From JABJOR01 sp965603075 (GTDB lineage: Bacteria; Pseudomonadota; Alphaproteobacteria; Rhodospirillales; Casp-alpha2): 64,000 nt of DNA. Positions 43,214 to 51,898 of this stretch are shown one piece after another (positions within the stretch are counted from its first letter, which is position 1; every line of letters begins with the position of its first letter). The stretch lies in NCBI GenBank assembly GCA_965603075.1, contig CBFDBO010000015.1:1-64000 (forward strand), read 5' to 3'. The notes under the pieces were generated by a model. It ran no database searches. It had not been told where the DNA came from and saw only the letters and a program-made list of their open reading frames with translations. The translations under genes were made by a program, and so were the position numbers.

Positions 43214-43753
43214 GTGTCTGATCTGATTTTAGTTGGTGTTATCACCGGCCCCCGGGGTATCCAGGGCGATGTTAAGATCAAGGCTTTTACAGCCGCCGCT
43301 GATGATATGTTTAGCTACGGTCCTCTGCTTAATGAAGAGGGCAAACCAAGCTTTAAGGTTCGTTTAAAGGGCCGCGCCAAGGATCAATTAATCGCCCGGA
43401 TTAAAGGGGTCGATAACCGCACACAGGCAGAAGAACTTAAGGGCACAAAGCTGTACATACAGCGCAGTGCCTTGCCGGAGCCGGATGAAGACGAATTTTA
43501 TTATTCTGATTTACACGGTTTGAAAGCAGAATTGATAGACGGTAACGAATTCGGTGTAATTCGTTCAGTTCTTGACGCAGGGGCAGGCGCAAGTCTGGCA
43601 ATAGAAACCCCAAGCGGCGAGGTGCTGGTACCTTTTAGCAAACAAGCTGTTCCGGTTGTCGACATCGCCAAAGGGTTGGTTGTTATTGATTTACCCGCTG
43701 GCCTGATGGAGCCTCCCTCACCGGAGGAGACGTCAGAAAACGGTAACAAGTAA
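43214..43753 (+). CDS. rimM: 16S rRNA processing protein RimM
   Basis: A 179-residue 30S assembly factor that binds S19. It starts from GTG at 43214 with the family N terminus LILVGVITGPRGIQGDVKIKAFT; the PRC-barrel part follows (EFYYSDLHGLKAELIDGNEFGVIRSVLDAGAGASLAI ... VLVPFSKQAVPVVDIAKGLVVIDLPAGL). The usual neighbours rpsP and trmD flank it. Confidence 0.95.
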   Translation: MSDLILVGVITGPRGIQGDVKIKAFTAAADDMFSYGPLLNEEGKPSFKVRLKGRAKDQLIARIKGVDNRTQAEELKGTKLYIQRSALPEPDEDEFYYSDLHGLKAELIDGNEFGVIRSVLDAGAGASLAIETPSGEVLVPFSKQAVPVVDIAKGLVVIDLPAGLMEPPSPEETSENGNK

Positions 43754-43775
43754 GGTAAGTAAGGATAAAGTCGTA

Positions 43776-44561
43776 ATGGTAAATACGACGGAAACAAATG
43801 AAGGAAATATGAGTGCAGCAAGCCATGACAAATCTCATGATAAAGCTTGGCAAGCCATTGCACTGACATTATTCCCCGATATGTTTCCCGGACCATTGGG
43901 ATTTTCTCTGGTTGGTCAGGCATTAGAGAACGGTGCTTGGTCGATGCAAACGGTGGACATTCGAGACCACGCGAGTGATAAACATCGCTCTGTGGATGCC
44001 ACACCCTTCGGGGGAGGCGCCGGAATGGTCATGAGGCCCGAAGTGGTAAACGCTGCCATAAATGCAGCAAGACAGTTAGCAACAACGGAACTCCCGTTGG
44101 TCTATCTGACACCACGGGGGAAACCTCTGACCCAAGAGCGTGTACAACGCTTTAGTGCGGGTGATGGCGTCATCATTCTGTGTGGTCGGTTCGAAGGTGT
44201 TGACCAGCGTGTGCTTGAAGCACAAAACGCCGAGGAAATTAGCCTTGGTGACTTTGTGCTCTCCGGCGGCGAAATTGCCGGCCACGCCATGCTGGATGCA
44301 TGTGTAAGATTGTTACCGGGCGTTATTGGCAGTGCCAGTTCGCTTGATGAAGAAAGTTTTGAGACGGGATTACTGGAGTATCCCCATTACACCCGACCCC
44401 AAGATTGGGACGGGCGGGCGGTTCCAGAAGTTCTGCTATCTGGTCATCACGCAAAGATCGAAGCGTGGCGGTTGGAAAAGGCAAAAGAAATTACAAAGGC
44501 GCGTCGTCCTGATTTATGGGATACGTATACAAAAGACGGGTATACAAAAACGGCACGCTGA
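43776..44561 (+). CDS. trmD: tRNA (guanine37-N1)-methyltransferase
   Basis: A SPOUT-class methyltransferase that makes m1G37 in tRNA. Motifs: ALTLFPDMFPGPLGFSLVG at the start of the fold, FGGGAGMVMRPEVV, LCGRFEGVDQRV, and the knot GDFVLSGGEIAGHAMLDACVRLLPGV. The 261-codon form starts at 43776 (AAGGA ten bases upstream). An ATG at 43809 preceded closely by GAAGGA would give 250 residues nearer the family length, and both remain possible. The C terminus includes an in-frame 15-bp duplication (YTKDGYTK). Confidence 0.95.
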   Translation: MVNTTETNEGNMSAASHDKSHDKAWQAIALTLFPDMFPGPLGFSLVGQALENGAWSMQTVDIRDHASDKHRSVDATPFGGGAGMVMRPEVVNAAINAARQLATTELPLVYLTPRGKPLTQERVQRFSAGDGVIILCGRFEGVDQRVLEAQNAEEISLGDFVLSGGEIAGHAMLDACVRLLPGVIGSASSLDEESFETGLLEYPHYTRPQDWDGRAVPEVLLSGHHAKIEAWRLEKAKEITKARRPDLWDTYTKDGYTKTAR

Positions 44562-44606
44562 AACCGAAATTTGAATAAGACGTTACATTAAGATAGGAAA
44601 AGAACC

Positions 44607-45032
44607 ATGAATACCATTCAACAGATCGAACAAGAACAGATCGCCAAACTAACAGCCGACAGCCCGATTCCAGAATTCGCGCCCGGTGATACCGTGAGAA
44701 TCAACGTGCGTGTTGTTGAAGGCACCCGCGAACGTGTACAGGCTTTTGAAGGCGTCTGTATCGCTCGTAAAAACGCTGGCATCAACTCCTCCTTCACCAT
44801 CCGTAAATTGTCCTACGGTGAAGGCGTTGAACGTGTGTTCCCGCTGTACTCACCTTCCGTAGACAGCATCGACGTTGTTCGTCGTGGTGCGGTTCGTCGC
44901 GCGAAATTGTATTACCTTCGGGGTCGTACTGGTAAATCTGCACGTATCGCCGAAAAGAAAATGCCTCTTTCAGCTAAAGCATTGGCTAAAGCCGCTGCAA
45001 AAGCTGCACTGACGGCTGATTCCGCGAAATAA
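44607..45032 (+). CDS. rplS: 50S ribosomal protein L19
   Basis: A 141-residue ribosomal protein with the L19 core FAPGDTVRINVRVVEGTRERVQAFEG, SFTIRKLSYGEGVERVFPLYSP and RRGAVRRAKLYYLRGRTGKSARIAEK, plus a short Ala/Lys C-terminal extension. AGGAAAAG precedes the ATG. Last of the ribosomal part of the block; leuC follows 38 bases later. Confidence 0.97.
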   Translation: MNTIQQIEQEQIAKLTADSPIPEFAPGDTVRINVRVVEGTRERVQAFEGVCIARKNAGINSSFTIRKLSYGEGVERVFPLYSPSVDSIDVVRRGAVRRAKLYYLRGRTGKSARIAEKKMPLSAKALAKAAAKAALTADSAK

Positions 45033-45070
45033 CTTGCCTGCTGATTTTGCTCAATAAGGATATAAGCTAA

Positions 45071-46492
45071 ATGTCTGGACCGCGTACTCTTTTCGATAAA
45101 ATCTGGGATAGCCGTTTGGTTGATACCCAGGAAGACGGAACCTGTCTGCTCTACATTGATCGGCATCTGGTTCACGAAGTGACAAGCCCGCAAGCCTTCG
45201 AAGGTTTGCGCAATAATGATCGCTCCGTGCACCGCACCGCCGCCACCTTGGCGGTTGCTGATCACAACGTCCCCACCACGGATCGCTCTGCTGGGATCAT
45301 TGATGACGAGAGCCGAATTCAGGTCGAAACACTCGAGAAGAACTGCGCGGACTTCGGCGTTCCTTATTACCAAATGGACGACATCCGTCAGGGTGTCGTG
45401 CACATCGTCGGACCGGAACAAGGTTTTACCTTACCCGGCATGACCATTGTGTGTGGTGACAGTCATACCGCAACCCACGGTGCCTTTGGTGCGTTGGCGT
45501 TCGGGATTGGTACGTCAGAAGTCGAGCACGTTCTGGCCACCCAAACCTTGCTGCAAAAACCCGCTCAAAACATGCGGATTACGGTTGAGGGCGATCTTCT
45601 TGACGGTGTTACCGCCAAGGATGTGGCGCTGGCGATCATTGGCAAAATCGGCACCGCCGGTGGCACCGGATGCGTTATTGAATACGCCGGCGATGCCATC
45701 ACCAACCTAAGCATGGAAGGCCGCATGACGGTCTGCAACATGACCATCGAGGCCGGCGCACGCGCCGGGCTTATCGCCCCTGATGAAACCACATTCGAGT
45801 ACATCAAGGGCCGTCCTATGGCACCAAAAGCGGGCGGCTTTGAGCAAGCCATTGCCTACTGGAAAACCTTGCCGTCGGACGCGGGCGCCACGTACGATTC
45901 CGAATTGGTCATCAAAGCCGCTGACATTGTCCCGCTCGTAACATGGGGCACCAGCCCAGAAGACGTTGTTCCCATCACGGGGGCCGTGCCGGACCCGGCG
46001 AGTTTTAGTGATGAGAATGTTCAGAAAGCTAAACAACGCTCGCTGGATTACATGGATTTAAAAGCCGGAACGCTTATTGAGGACATCACCATCGACCGGG
46101 TGTTTATTGGTTCTTGCACCAATGGTCGGATTGAAGATTTCCGGGCCGCCGCCGCCATCGCTAAAGGCCGCAAAGTTGCCGCCAACGTGACAAGCGCCAT
46201 GGTCGTACCGGGTTCTGGCTTGGTGAAAGAACAAGCCGAACAAGAAGGCTTGGATCAAATTTTTATCGATGCCGGTTTTGAATGGCGCGAGCCGGGTTGT
46301 TCTATGTGCCTTGCCATGAACGCCGATAAGTTGGCACCGGGCGAACGTTGTGCATCCACCTCTAATCGTAACTTCGAAGGCCGTCAGGGTCGCGGGGGCC
46401 GGACCCATCTGGTCAGCCCCGCCATGGCTGCCGCCGCTGCCGTAACGGGTCATCTGACCGATGTACGCAAACTTGTTGAGGAGCAAGTATAA
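45071..46492 (+). CDS. leuC: 3-isopropylmalate dehydratase large subunit
   Basis: A 473-residue aconitase-family subunit that with LeuD isomerises 2- to 3-isopropylmalate in leucine synthesis. The [4Fe-4S] cysteines lie in VFIGSCTNGRIEDFR and EPGCSMCLAMNADKL; other family segments are DSHTATHGAFGALAFGIGTSEVEHVLATQTL and ASTSNRNFEGRQG. AAGGATATAAGCTAA before the ATG is a moderate ribosome site. The stop overlaps leuD by one base (TAATG). Confidence 0.97.
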   Translation: MSGPRTLFDKIWDSRLVDTQEDGTCLLYIDRHLVHEVTSPQAFEGLRNNDRSVHRTAATLAVADHNVPTTDRSAGIIDDESRIQVETLEKNCADFGVPYYQMDDIRQGVVHIVGPEQGFTLPGMTIVCGDSHTATHGAFGALAFGIGTSEVEHVLATQTLLQKPAQNMRITVEGDLLDGVTAKDVALAIIGKIGTAGGTGCVIEYAGDAITNLSMEGRMTVCNMTIEAGARAGLIAPDETTFEYIKGRPMAPKAGGFEQAIAYWKTLPSDAGATYDSELVIKAADIVPLVTWGTSPEDVVPITGAVPDPASFSDENVQKAKQRSLDYMDLKAGTLIEDITIDRVFIGSCTNGRIEDFRAAAAIAKGRKVAANVTSAMVVPGSGLVKEQAEQEGLDQIFIDAGFEWREPGCSMCLAMNADKLAPGERCASTSNRNFEGRQGRGGRTHLVSPAMAAAAAVTGHLTDVRKLVEEQV

Positions 46493-47103
46493 TGGATAAG
46501 TTCACCACCTTAACAGGCGTTGGCGCCCCCCTCAGCTTGATCAACATCGACACCGACATGATCATCCCCAAACAGTTCCTGAAAACCATCAAACGCACCG
46601 GTCTGGGCAAAAGCCTGTTCTTCGAGATGCGCTATGATGATGCGGGTAATGAGATCGAGGACTTCGTCCTGAACCAGCCCGCCTATCGCAACGCAGAAAT
46701 TCTGGTCACCGGCGAGAACTTCGGTTGTGGCTCGTCGCGCGAACATGCCCCTTGGGCCCTGCTCGACTTTGGCATCCGTTGTGTCATTGCCGAAAGCTTC
46801 GCCGATATATTCTACAACAACTGTTTCAAAAACGGGATCTTGCCGATCCGGCTGTCCAAAGAAAACGTTGAAAAATTGATGGAAGACGCAGAGCGCGGCT
46901 CCAACGCCACCATCACCGTTGATCTGGTTTCCCAGACCATCACCGGCCCCGACGGCGGCACCATCAACTTCGACGTCGAAGAATTCCGCAAACACTGCAT
47001 GCTCAACGGCCTCGACGACATTGGCCTGACCACACAGAAAAAAGCGAATATCGACAGCTTCGAAAACAAACAACGACTCTCAGAGCCGTGGTTATACATT
47101 TGA
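46492..47103 (+). CDS. leuD: 3-isopropylmalate dehydratase small subunit
   Basis: A 203-residue partner of LeuC with the swivel-domain motifs INIDTDMIIPKQFLKTI, ENFGCGSSREHAPWALLDFGIRCVIAESFADIFYNNCFKNGILP. It completes the isomerase. Starts in the leuC stop codon; 49 bases later leuB begins. Confidence 0.97.
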   Translation: MDKFTTLTGVGAPLSLINIDTDMIIPKQFLKTIKRTGLGKSLFFEMRYDDAGNEIEDFVLNQPAYRNAEILVTGENFGCGSSREHAPWALLDFGIRCVIAESFADIFYNNCFKNGILPIRLSKENVEKLMEDAERGSNATITVDLVSQTITGPDGGTINFDVEEFRKHCMLNGLDDIGLTTQKKANIDSFENKQRLSEPWLYI

Positions 47104-47152
47104 CCGTCTTTGACTAAGAATTACAATTTTCATTTGATATAAAGAGAACATC

Positions 47153-48265
47153 ATGGCAGCAAACAAAAATCTTCTCATCCTTCCCGGCGATGGCATCGGT
47201 AAAGAGGTTATGACCGAGGTCACCAACATCGTTAACTGGATGGGGAAAAATTGTTCGCTCAATTTTGATATTAACGAAGGCCTTGTCGGTGGTGCGGCTT
47301 ATGACGCGCACGGCGAAGCGATTTCCGATAATGATATGGACGCCGCCATGAACGCCGACGCCGTATTACTCGGCGCCGTTGGGGGGCCACAGTGGGATAA
47401 CGTTGCCCGTCATCACCGTCCGGAAGCGGGTCTATTAAGACTGCGCAAGGAAATGGATCTCTATGCCAATTTACGTCCCGCCATTGTGTTCGATGCGCTG
47501 GCCGAAGCCTCCAGCCTGAAACTTGATCTTGTAAAGGGTCTGGATATCCTGATCGTTCGTGAACTAACCGGCGGTGTTTACTTTGGTGAGCCGCGCGGCA
47601 TTGAAACCCTACCCGATGGCACCCGCCGTGGCGTTGACACCCAAGTCTATACCAGCCCTGAAATCGAGCGTGTTGCACGCGTCGCGTTCGAGCTGGCCCG
47701 CAAGCGCAACAATCAAGTTCATTCCATGGAGAAAGCCAACGTCATGGAAACCGGCGTTCTCTGGCGCTCTGTTGTGACCGAAGTACACGCCAAGGATTAC
47801 TCTGATGTGGACCTCCACCACATGTACGCAGATAACGGTGCCATGCAGTTGGTCCGTCAACCTAAACAGTTCGATGTTGTGGTTACCGACAATCTGTTCG
47901 GTGATATCCTGTCCGATTGCGCCGCTATGCTAACCGGATCATTGGGCATGTTGCCCTCCGCCTCGCTGGGGGATGTTGACGCAACAGGCCGCCGCCAATC
48001 CATGTACGAACCCGTACACGGCTCCGCCCCCGATATCGCGGGTCAAGGCCTTGCCAATCCGTTGGCGTGTATCCTGTCGCTGGCCATGTGCTTCCGCTAT
48101 TCATTCGATATGGGTAAAGATGCCGACATGCTGGAACTGGCCGTACAAAACGTCCTGGCTGGAGGTTTACGCACCGCCGACATCATGCAACCCGGCATGG
48201 CAAAAGTATCCACCACCGGCATGGGCGAAGCGGTTATTATGGAACTGGACAAACTAAACAACTAA
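47153..48265 (+). CDS. leuB: 3-isopropylmalate dehydrogenase
   Basis: A 370-residue NAD-dependent decarboxylating dehydrogenase. Motifs: LPGDGIGKEVMTEV, LLRLRKEMDLYANLRPA, VRELTGGVYFGEPRG (catalytic Tyr region), VVTDNLFGDILSDCAAMLTGSLGMLPSA and YEPVHGSAPDIAGQG. It completes leuCDB. AAAGAGAACATC precedes the ATG. Confidence 0.97.
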   Translation: MAANKNLLILPGDGIGKEVMTEVTNIVNWMGKNCSLNFDINEGLVGGAAYDAHGEAISDNDMDAAMNADAVLLGAVGGPQWDNVARHHRPEAGLLRLRKEMDLYANLRPAIVFDALAEASSLKLDLVKGLDILIVRELTGGVYFGEPRGIETLPDGTRRGVDTQVYTSPEIERVARVAFELARKRNNQVHSMEKANVMETGVLWRSVVTEVHAKDYSDVDLHHMYADNGAMQLVRQPKQFDVVVTDNLFGDILSDCAAMLTGSLGMLPSASLGDVDATGRRQSMYEPVHGSAPDIAGQGLANPLACILSLAMCFRYSFDMGKDADMLELAVQNVLAGGLRTADIMQPGMAKVSTTGMGEAVIMELDKLNN

Positions 48266-48369
48266 CCACTGCGTGGCAGGCGATTTGATCTCATTCAAAA
48301 TCTAATTAGAACGAATGTAAAAAAAACCTGTTGCATTAATTCTAGCTGTCCTGTTATGGTGCTTTCATA

Positions 48370-48558
48370 ATGATGAATTTAGCCGCCACGTTTAGCCCAC
48401 TTGCCCTCGCCGTTTACGGTGCGTGTGCGCTTATGCTCGCGGCGCTCACCATTATGAGCATCAATTCACAACCTCGCGCGATTAAAGTTACCGTCAAAAC
48501 TACCGTAAAATCTACCGTGAAGAATATTGTGAAACGTTGGAAAACAACGCGGGACTAA
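48370..48558 (+). CDS. Small one-helix membrane protein, unrecognised
   Basis: A 62-residue frame: one strongly hydrophobic segment (about 8-30) followed by a basic tail with three near-repeats of VKxTVK. Such short single-helix proteins are often real but hard to assign. It lies between leuB and a strong terminator, so it would end the leucine transcript. Ribosome site is weak. The repeated tail is coded by a short repeat with core ACCGT. Confidence 0.5.
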   Translation: MMNLAATFSPLALAVYGACALMLAALTIMSINSQPRAIKVTVKTTVKSTVKNIVKRWKTTRD

Positions 48559-48590
48559 AATAACTTAATAAAGATTCTAAGTTTTTTTAC

Positions 48591-48619
48591 AGCCCGCGGA
48601 ACCTTCCGCGGGCTTTTTT
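48591..48619 (+). terminator. Strong Rho-independent terminator
   Basis: AGCCCGCGG (48591-48599) pairs perfectly with CCGCGGGCT (48606-48614), loop of six, followed by TTTTTT. It ends the ffh-to-leuB transcript after the small membrane protein gene and precedes the acetyltransferase gene by 22 bases. Confidence 0.92.
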
Positions 48620-48636
48620 GTTTTGGGAGAAAGCCA

Positions 48637-49182
48637 TTGAAGTGCATAGCAATATCAAACTCAGGACGTTTCGAATTACGCCCACCAGAGAGCGAGACCG
48701 AATGGAACAGCTATCATAGCATTCGCGAACGTGTCCTGTGGGATAACAGAGTGTCATCAGCTTTTGGTGCTTATAATAAGGACCATCCACAACAGTATGC
48801 CGATGATTATTCGGCGCTGGTTATGCTGCGCAACGGCACCCTCATCGGCACCCTGGGTCTTCAGGACATGGGTGATCATGGCATGGGTGCTGAGATCGAA
48901 GTGCGCGGTGTTGCCATCGACCCCGCCTGTCAGGCCCTTGGGTATGGCAGCATCATGTTAATGATGGGCGAGAACGCCGCCCAACAATCCGGCTTTGTGC
49001 GGGCGGGCGTTTGGTCCGGCGAAGATGTCACCTTGTTTTATGCCCGTAACGGTTATATCTATCGCCCAGAAAACATGCCCGTTCGCATTGATTGCCCGGT
49101 CCCCGGCAATATTGCGCTGACCAAGCGGCTTGATTTAGGGGTTGCACAAAATGACGGCTCGGTCTTAATTGCCGCAGCTTGA
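48637..49182 (+). CDS. GNAT-family N-acetyltransferase
   Basis: A 181-residue protein with the GNAT fold pattern: VMLRNGTLIGTLGLQDM, VAIDPACQALGYGSIMLMMGENAAQ (motif A, with the acetyl-CoA loop QALGYG) and VTLFYARNGYIY (motif B). The start is TTG at 48637 with GGGAGA seven bases upstream; no ATG fits. The substrate is unknown. It ends four bases into the leader of asd, so the two are probably co-transcribed, without an evident metabolic link. Confidence 0.82.
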   Translation: MKCIAISNSGRFELRPPESETEWNSYHSIRERVLWDNRVSSAFGAYNKDHPQQYADDYSALVMLRNGTLIGTLGLQDMGDHGMGAEIEVRGVAIDPACQALGYGSIMLMMGENAAQQSGFVRAGVWSGEDVTLFYARNGYIYRPENMPVRIDCPVPGNIALTKRLDLGVAQNDGSVLIAAA

Positions 49183-49211
49183 TTAATAAAGACTATTTAA
49201 AGGAAGAAACT

Positions 49212-50228
49212 ATGGGTTACAAAGTTGCCGTTGTCGGCGCGACCGGAAATGTCGGTCACGAATTGCTCAGCATTCTGTCTGAACGAAAATTCCCCGTTGA
49301 TGAAGTCGTCGCCCTCGCGTCCGCGCGTTCGGTTGGTCGGGAAATATCCTTTGGTGAGGATGATCTTTTAAAAGTTCAGGACTTGGCAAAATTTGATTTC
49401 ACCGGAACCGACATCGTGCTCTCTTCTCCCGGTGCCAGCGTTTCGGCTGAATATAGCCCCAAGGCCGCCGCCGCGGGCGCGGTTGTCATCGACAATACAT
49501 CCCATTTCCGTATGGACCCGGATGTGCCGTTGATTGTACCCGAAGTAAATCCCGAGGCCATCGCCGGACACACCAAAAAAGGCATCATCGCCAATCCAAA
49601 CTGTTCAACCATTCAAATGGTTGTGGCGCTTAAACCTCTGCATGATTTGGCAAACATCGAACGGGTTGTGGTTTCCACCTATCAATCCGTATCGGGTGGC
49701 GGCAAATCCGCCATGGACGAGCTGTTCAATCAAACCAAAGGGATCTTTGTGAACCAACCGGTAACCCAGCATCAACAAAACTTCACCAAACAAATCGCCT
49801 TTAACGTCATTCCCCATATCGACAGCTTCATGGATGATGGCTCGACCAAAGAAGAATGGAAAATGGTTGTAGAAACCAAGAAAATTCTCGACCCCAGGAT
49901 AAAAATGAACGCCACGTGTGTTCGGGTACCCGTCTTTATCGGTCACGCTGAGTCTATCAACATTCAATGCACCAACGAAATTGACGAAAATACGGCCCGC
50001 AAAGTATTGAAAAAAGCCCCCGGTATTACCGTCGTCGATCATCGCGCGGATGAAGGATACGTCACACCCGTTGAGTGCGCGGGCGAAGATACCACCTACG
50101 TCAGCCGCATTCGTTCCGATCCTTCGGTTGAAAACGGTCTTAGCTTTTGGGTTGTGTCTGATAATCTGCGCAAAGGAGCCGCCTTAAATACGGTTCAAAT
50201 CGCCGAGAAACTCATCGCCCAAAAATAA
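49212..50228 (+). CDS. asd: Aspartate-semialdehyde dehydrogenase
   Basis: A 338-residue NADP-dependent enzyme reducing aspartyl phosphate to aspartate semialdehyde, on the route to lysine, threonine, methionine and diaminopimelate. Motifs: VAVVGATGNVGHELL, catalytic Cys in NPNCSTIQMVVALKPLHD, YQSVSGGGKSAMDEL, and catalytic His in RVPVFIGHAESINIQ. AAAGGAAG before the ATG at 49212 is strong; the in-frame start at 49179 inside the previous gene is not used. The leuCDB-asd order is typical of alphaproteobacteria. Confidence 0.97.
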   Translation: MGYKVAVVGATGNVGHELLSILSERKFPVDEVVALASARSVGREISFGEDDLLKVQDLAKFDFTGTDIVLSSPGASVSAEYSPKAAAAGAVVIDNTSHFRMDPDVPLIVPEVNPEAIAGHTKKGIIANPNCSTIQMVVALKPLHDLANIERVVVSTYQSVSGGGKSAMDELFNQTKGIFVNQPVTQHQQNFTKQIAFNVIPHIDSFMDDGSTKEEWKMVVETKKILDPRIKMNATCVRVPVFIGHAESINIQCTNEIDENTARKVLKKAPGITVVDHRADEGYVTPVECAGEDTTYVSRIRSDPSVENGLSFWVVSDNLRKGAALNTVQIAEKLIAQK

Positions 50229-50252
50229 GGACGTTGACGTTTAAATATTGAT

Positions 50253-50789
50253 TTAAGCAGATGCTCTTTGTTTGGCATCTGGTTCAATGAAATCCGGTTC
50301 ATGATAACGCCGTTCCGCTTCACTAAAACTGAGATCGCCTAATCGCCTACGGTCTGGTCCAAAGAAAGCATCGTCTTTCACAAAAGGCCGTGGGTGATGA
50401 ATGATGGCGTCTAATCGTTTTAGGAAATGGGCGGGTGAGAAGGGTTTTGCCAGATATTCGTTCACGCCTGCGTCGCGAGCGACTTTAATTTGCGCCTCAT
50501 TCCAATTTGCCGCCATCATGATAACGGGCAACATGGTTTCTTGACTTCGCGGCGACATCCGCATCATATTAACCGCGGCGATACCCGGGTAATCCTCTAA
50601 ATTTCGATCAATAATAGCCACATCAAATTTACCCGTATTGGCCGCTTCAAAGGTAAGTTTTGCAGATGTGATGAACTTGAATTGCATGATTTTAAGTGAA
50701 TTCAACAATGTACGCATCACCATCTTAAATTCAGGATTTCTATCTGCAACGAGAATGCGCAGATTCTCAAAACCCGTTTTATTTACCAT
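50253..50789 (-). CDS. Single-domain response regulator with C-terminal GPDRRR motif
   Basis: A 178-residue protein: a CheY-like receiver with acidic D16, phosphoacceptor D61 in VAIIDRNLEDYPG and Lys in EYLAKPFSP. A C-terminal tail of about 45 residues contains FFGPDRRR, a motif seen on many alphaproteobacterial single-domain receivers. No output domain is present, so it probably signals by protein-protein contact. It is convergent with asd and has no adjacent kinase. Confidence 0.85.
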   Translation of the reverse strand: MVNKTGFENLRILVADRNPEFKMVMRTLLNSLKIMQFKFITSAKLTFEAANTGKFDVAIIDRNLEDYPGIAAVNMMRMSPRSQETMLPVIMMAANWNEAQIKVARDAGVNEYLAKPFSPAHFLKRLDAIIHHPRPFVKDDAFFGPDRRRLGDLSFSEAERRYHEPDFIEPDAKQRASA

Positions 50790-50939
50790 CTTCTTACCTC
50801 GATATTATCAGTTCAATAATTAATCCACCGAATAACCACCCTATGGATTGCACACAATTGTATTCATATGTAGTTTATTCAGTTTTATTTAGCAACACAT
50901 TTTAAGCAGCGACTTGTTCGCTATCACAAGTGACTTTTA

Positions 50940-50981
50940 TTTCCATTCAGCACGTTGTAATTTCCATTCATCACGTTGTAA
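50940..50981. repeat. Two tandem 21-bp units upstream of the malyl-CoA lyase-type gene
   Basis: TTTCCATTCAGCACGTTGTAA (50940-50960) is followed at once by a copy with one change (T for G at position 11). It lies 36-77 bases upstream of the ATG at 51017, where paired regulator sites or a promoter would be expected. Confidence 0.8.
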
Positions 50982-51016
50982 TTGATATTTGTTAATTTTA
51001 ATTTTAGGAAATCACC

Positions 51017-51898
51017 ATGTCCGCACGCACAATCAGACCCCGCCGAAGCTTTCTTTATATGCCCGGGTCCAACACCCGCGCCCTTGAAAAAGGTAAAACT
51101 CTGGCCGCTGATGGTTTGATCCTTGATCTGGAAGATGCCGTCGCCCCCGACCAGAAAAAACAAGCCCGGCAGAATATCTGTGACGCAATTAAGTCCGGTG
51201 GATACGGTATGCGGGAATTGCTGATCAGGGTTAACAGCTTTCAAACCCGGTGGGGTCATAATGATATTGTGGCGGTGGCCACATCTGGCGCCCACGGTAT
51301 TATCCTGCCCAAAGTTGAAAGTGCGGATATTATCCGTATTACAGAGAACATCTTAAAAGAAAATGGCGCCCCTGACGATTTAGCAATCTGGTGCATGATC
51401 GAAACCCCGTTCGGGGTGTTACACGCCGAGGCCTTGGCACAGGCCAGCCCCCGCGTGGGTGGTTTTATCATGGGAACGTCGGATCTCGCCAAGGATGTAT
51501 ACGCCGCCCATACAAAAGAACGCCTGCCTATGTTATATTCGCTGTCGCGATGCTTATTGGTGGCGCGGGCGTATGGCATTGCCATCCTTGATGGCGTGCA
51601 TCTGGATTTAAGCGATGACGAAGGTTTTAAACATTCCTGCGAACAAGGCTTAGATTTAGGCTTTGATGGCAAAACTTTAATCCATCCCAAAACAATTGAT
51701 GCGGCCAATGAGGTGTTTGGCCCTACGGCGGAAGATGTCGCGTGGAGCACACGCATTATTGGTGAATTTGAGGAAGCCCAAAAACAGGGTAAAGGTGTCG
51801 TCGTCGTCGAAGGCAAATTGGTCGAAAACCTGCATGTGGAAGATGCCAAACGCACGGTTGCCCTGGCAGAAGCTATTACACTGATGGAAACAAAATAA
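51017..51898 (+). CDS. HpcH/HpaI (CitE-like) CoA-ester lyase, malyl-CoA lyase type
   Basis: A 293-residue TIM-barrel lyase of the CitE/malyl-CoA lyase family: RRSFLYMPGSNTRALEKGKTLAADGLILDLEDAVAPD, IILPKVESADII, WCMIETPFGVLHAE, and GFDGKTLIHPKTIDAANEVF. Members cleave malyl-CoA or beta-methylmalyl-CoA into glyoxylate and acetyl- or propionyl-CoA, or hydrolyse malyl-CoA (Mcl2). The next gene, overlapping by one base, is a mesaconyl-CoA hydratase type, which points to the ethylmalonyl-CoA pathway. Which of Mcl1 or Mcl2 it is cannot be settled here. Confidence 0.85.
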   Translation: MSARTIRPRRSFLYMPGSNTRALEKGKTLAADGLILDLEDAVAPDQKKQARQNICDAIKSGGYGMRELLIRVNSFQTRWGHNDIVAVATSGAHGIILPKVESADIIRITENILKENGAPDDLAIWCMIETPFGVLHAEALAQASPRVGGFIMGTSDLAKDVYAAHTKERLPMLYSLSRCLLVARAYGIAILDGVHLDLSDDEGFKHSCEQGLDLGFDGKTLIHPKTIDAANEVFGPTAEDVAWSTRIIGEFEEAQKQGKGVVVVEGKLVENLHVEDAKRTVALAEAITLMETK

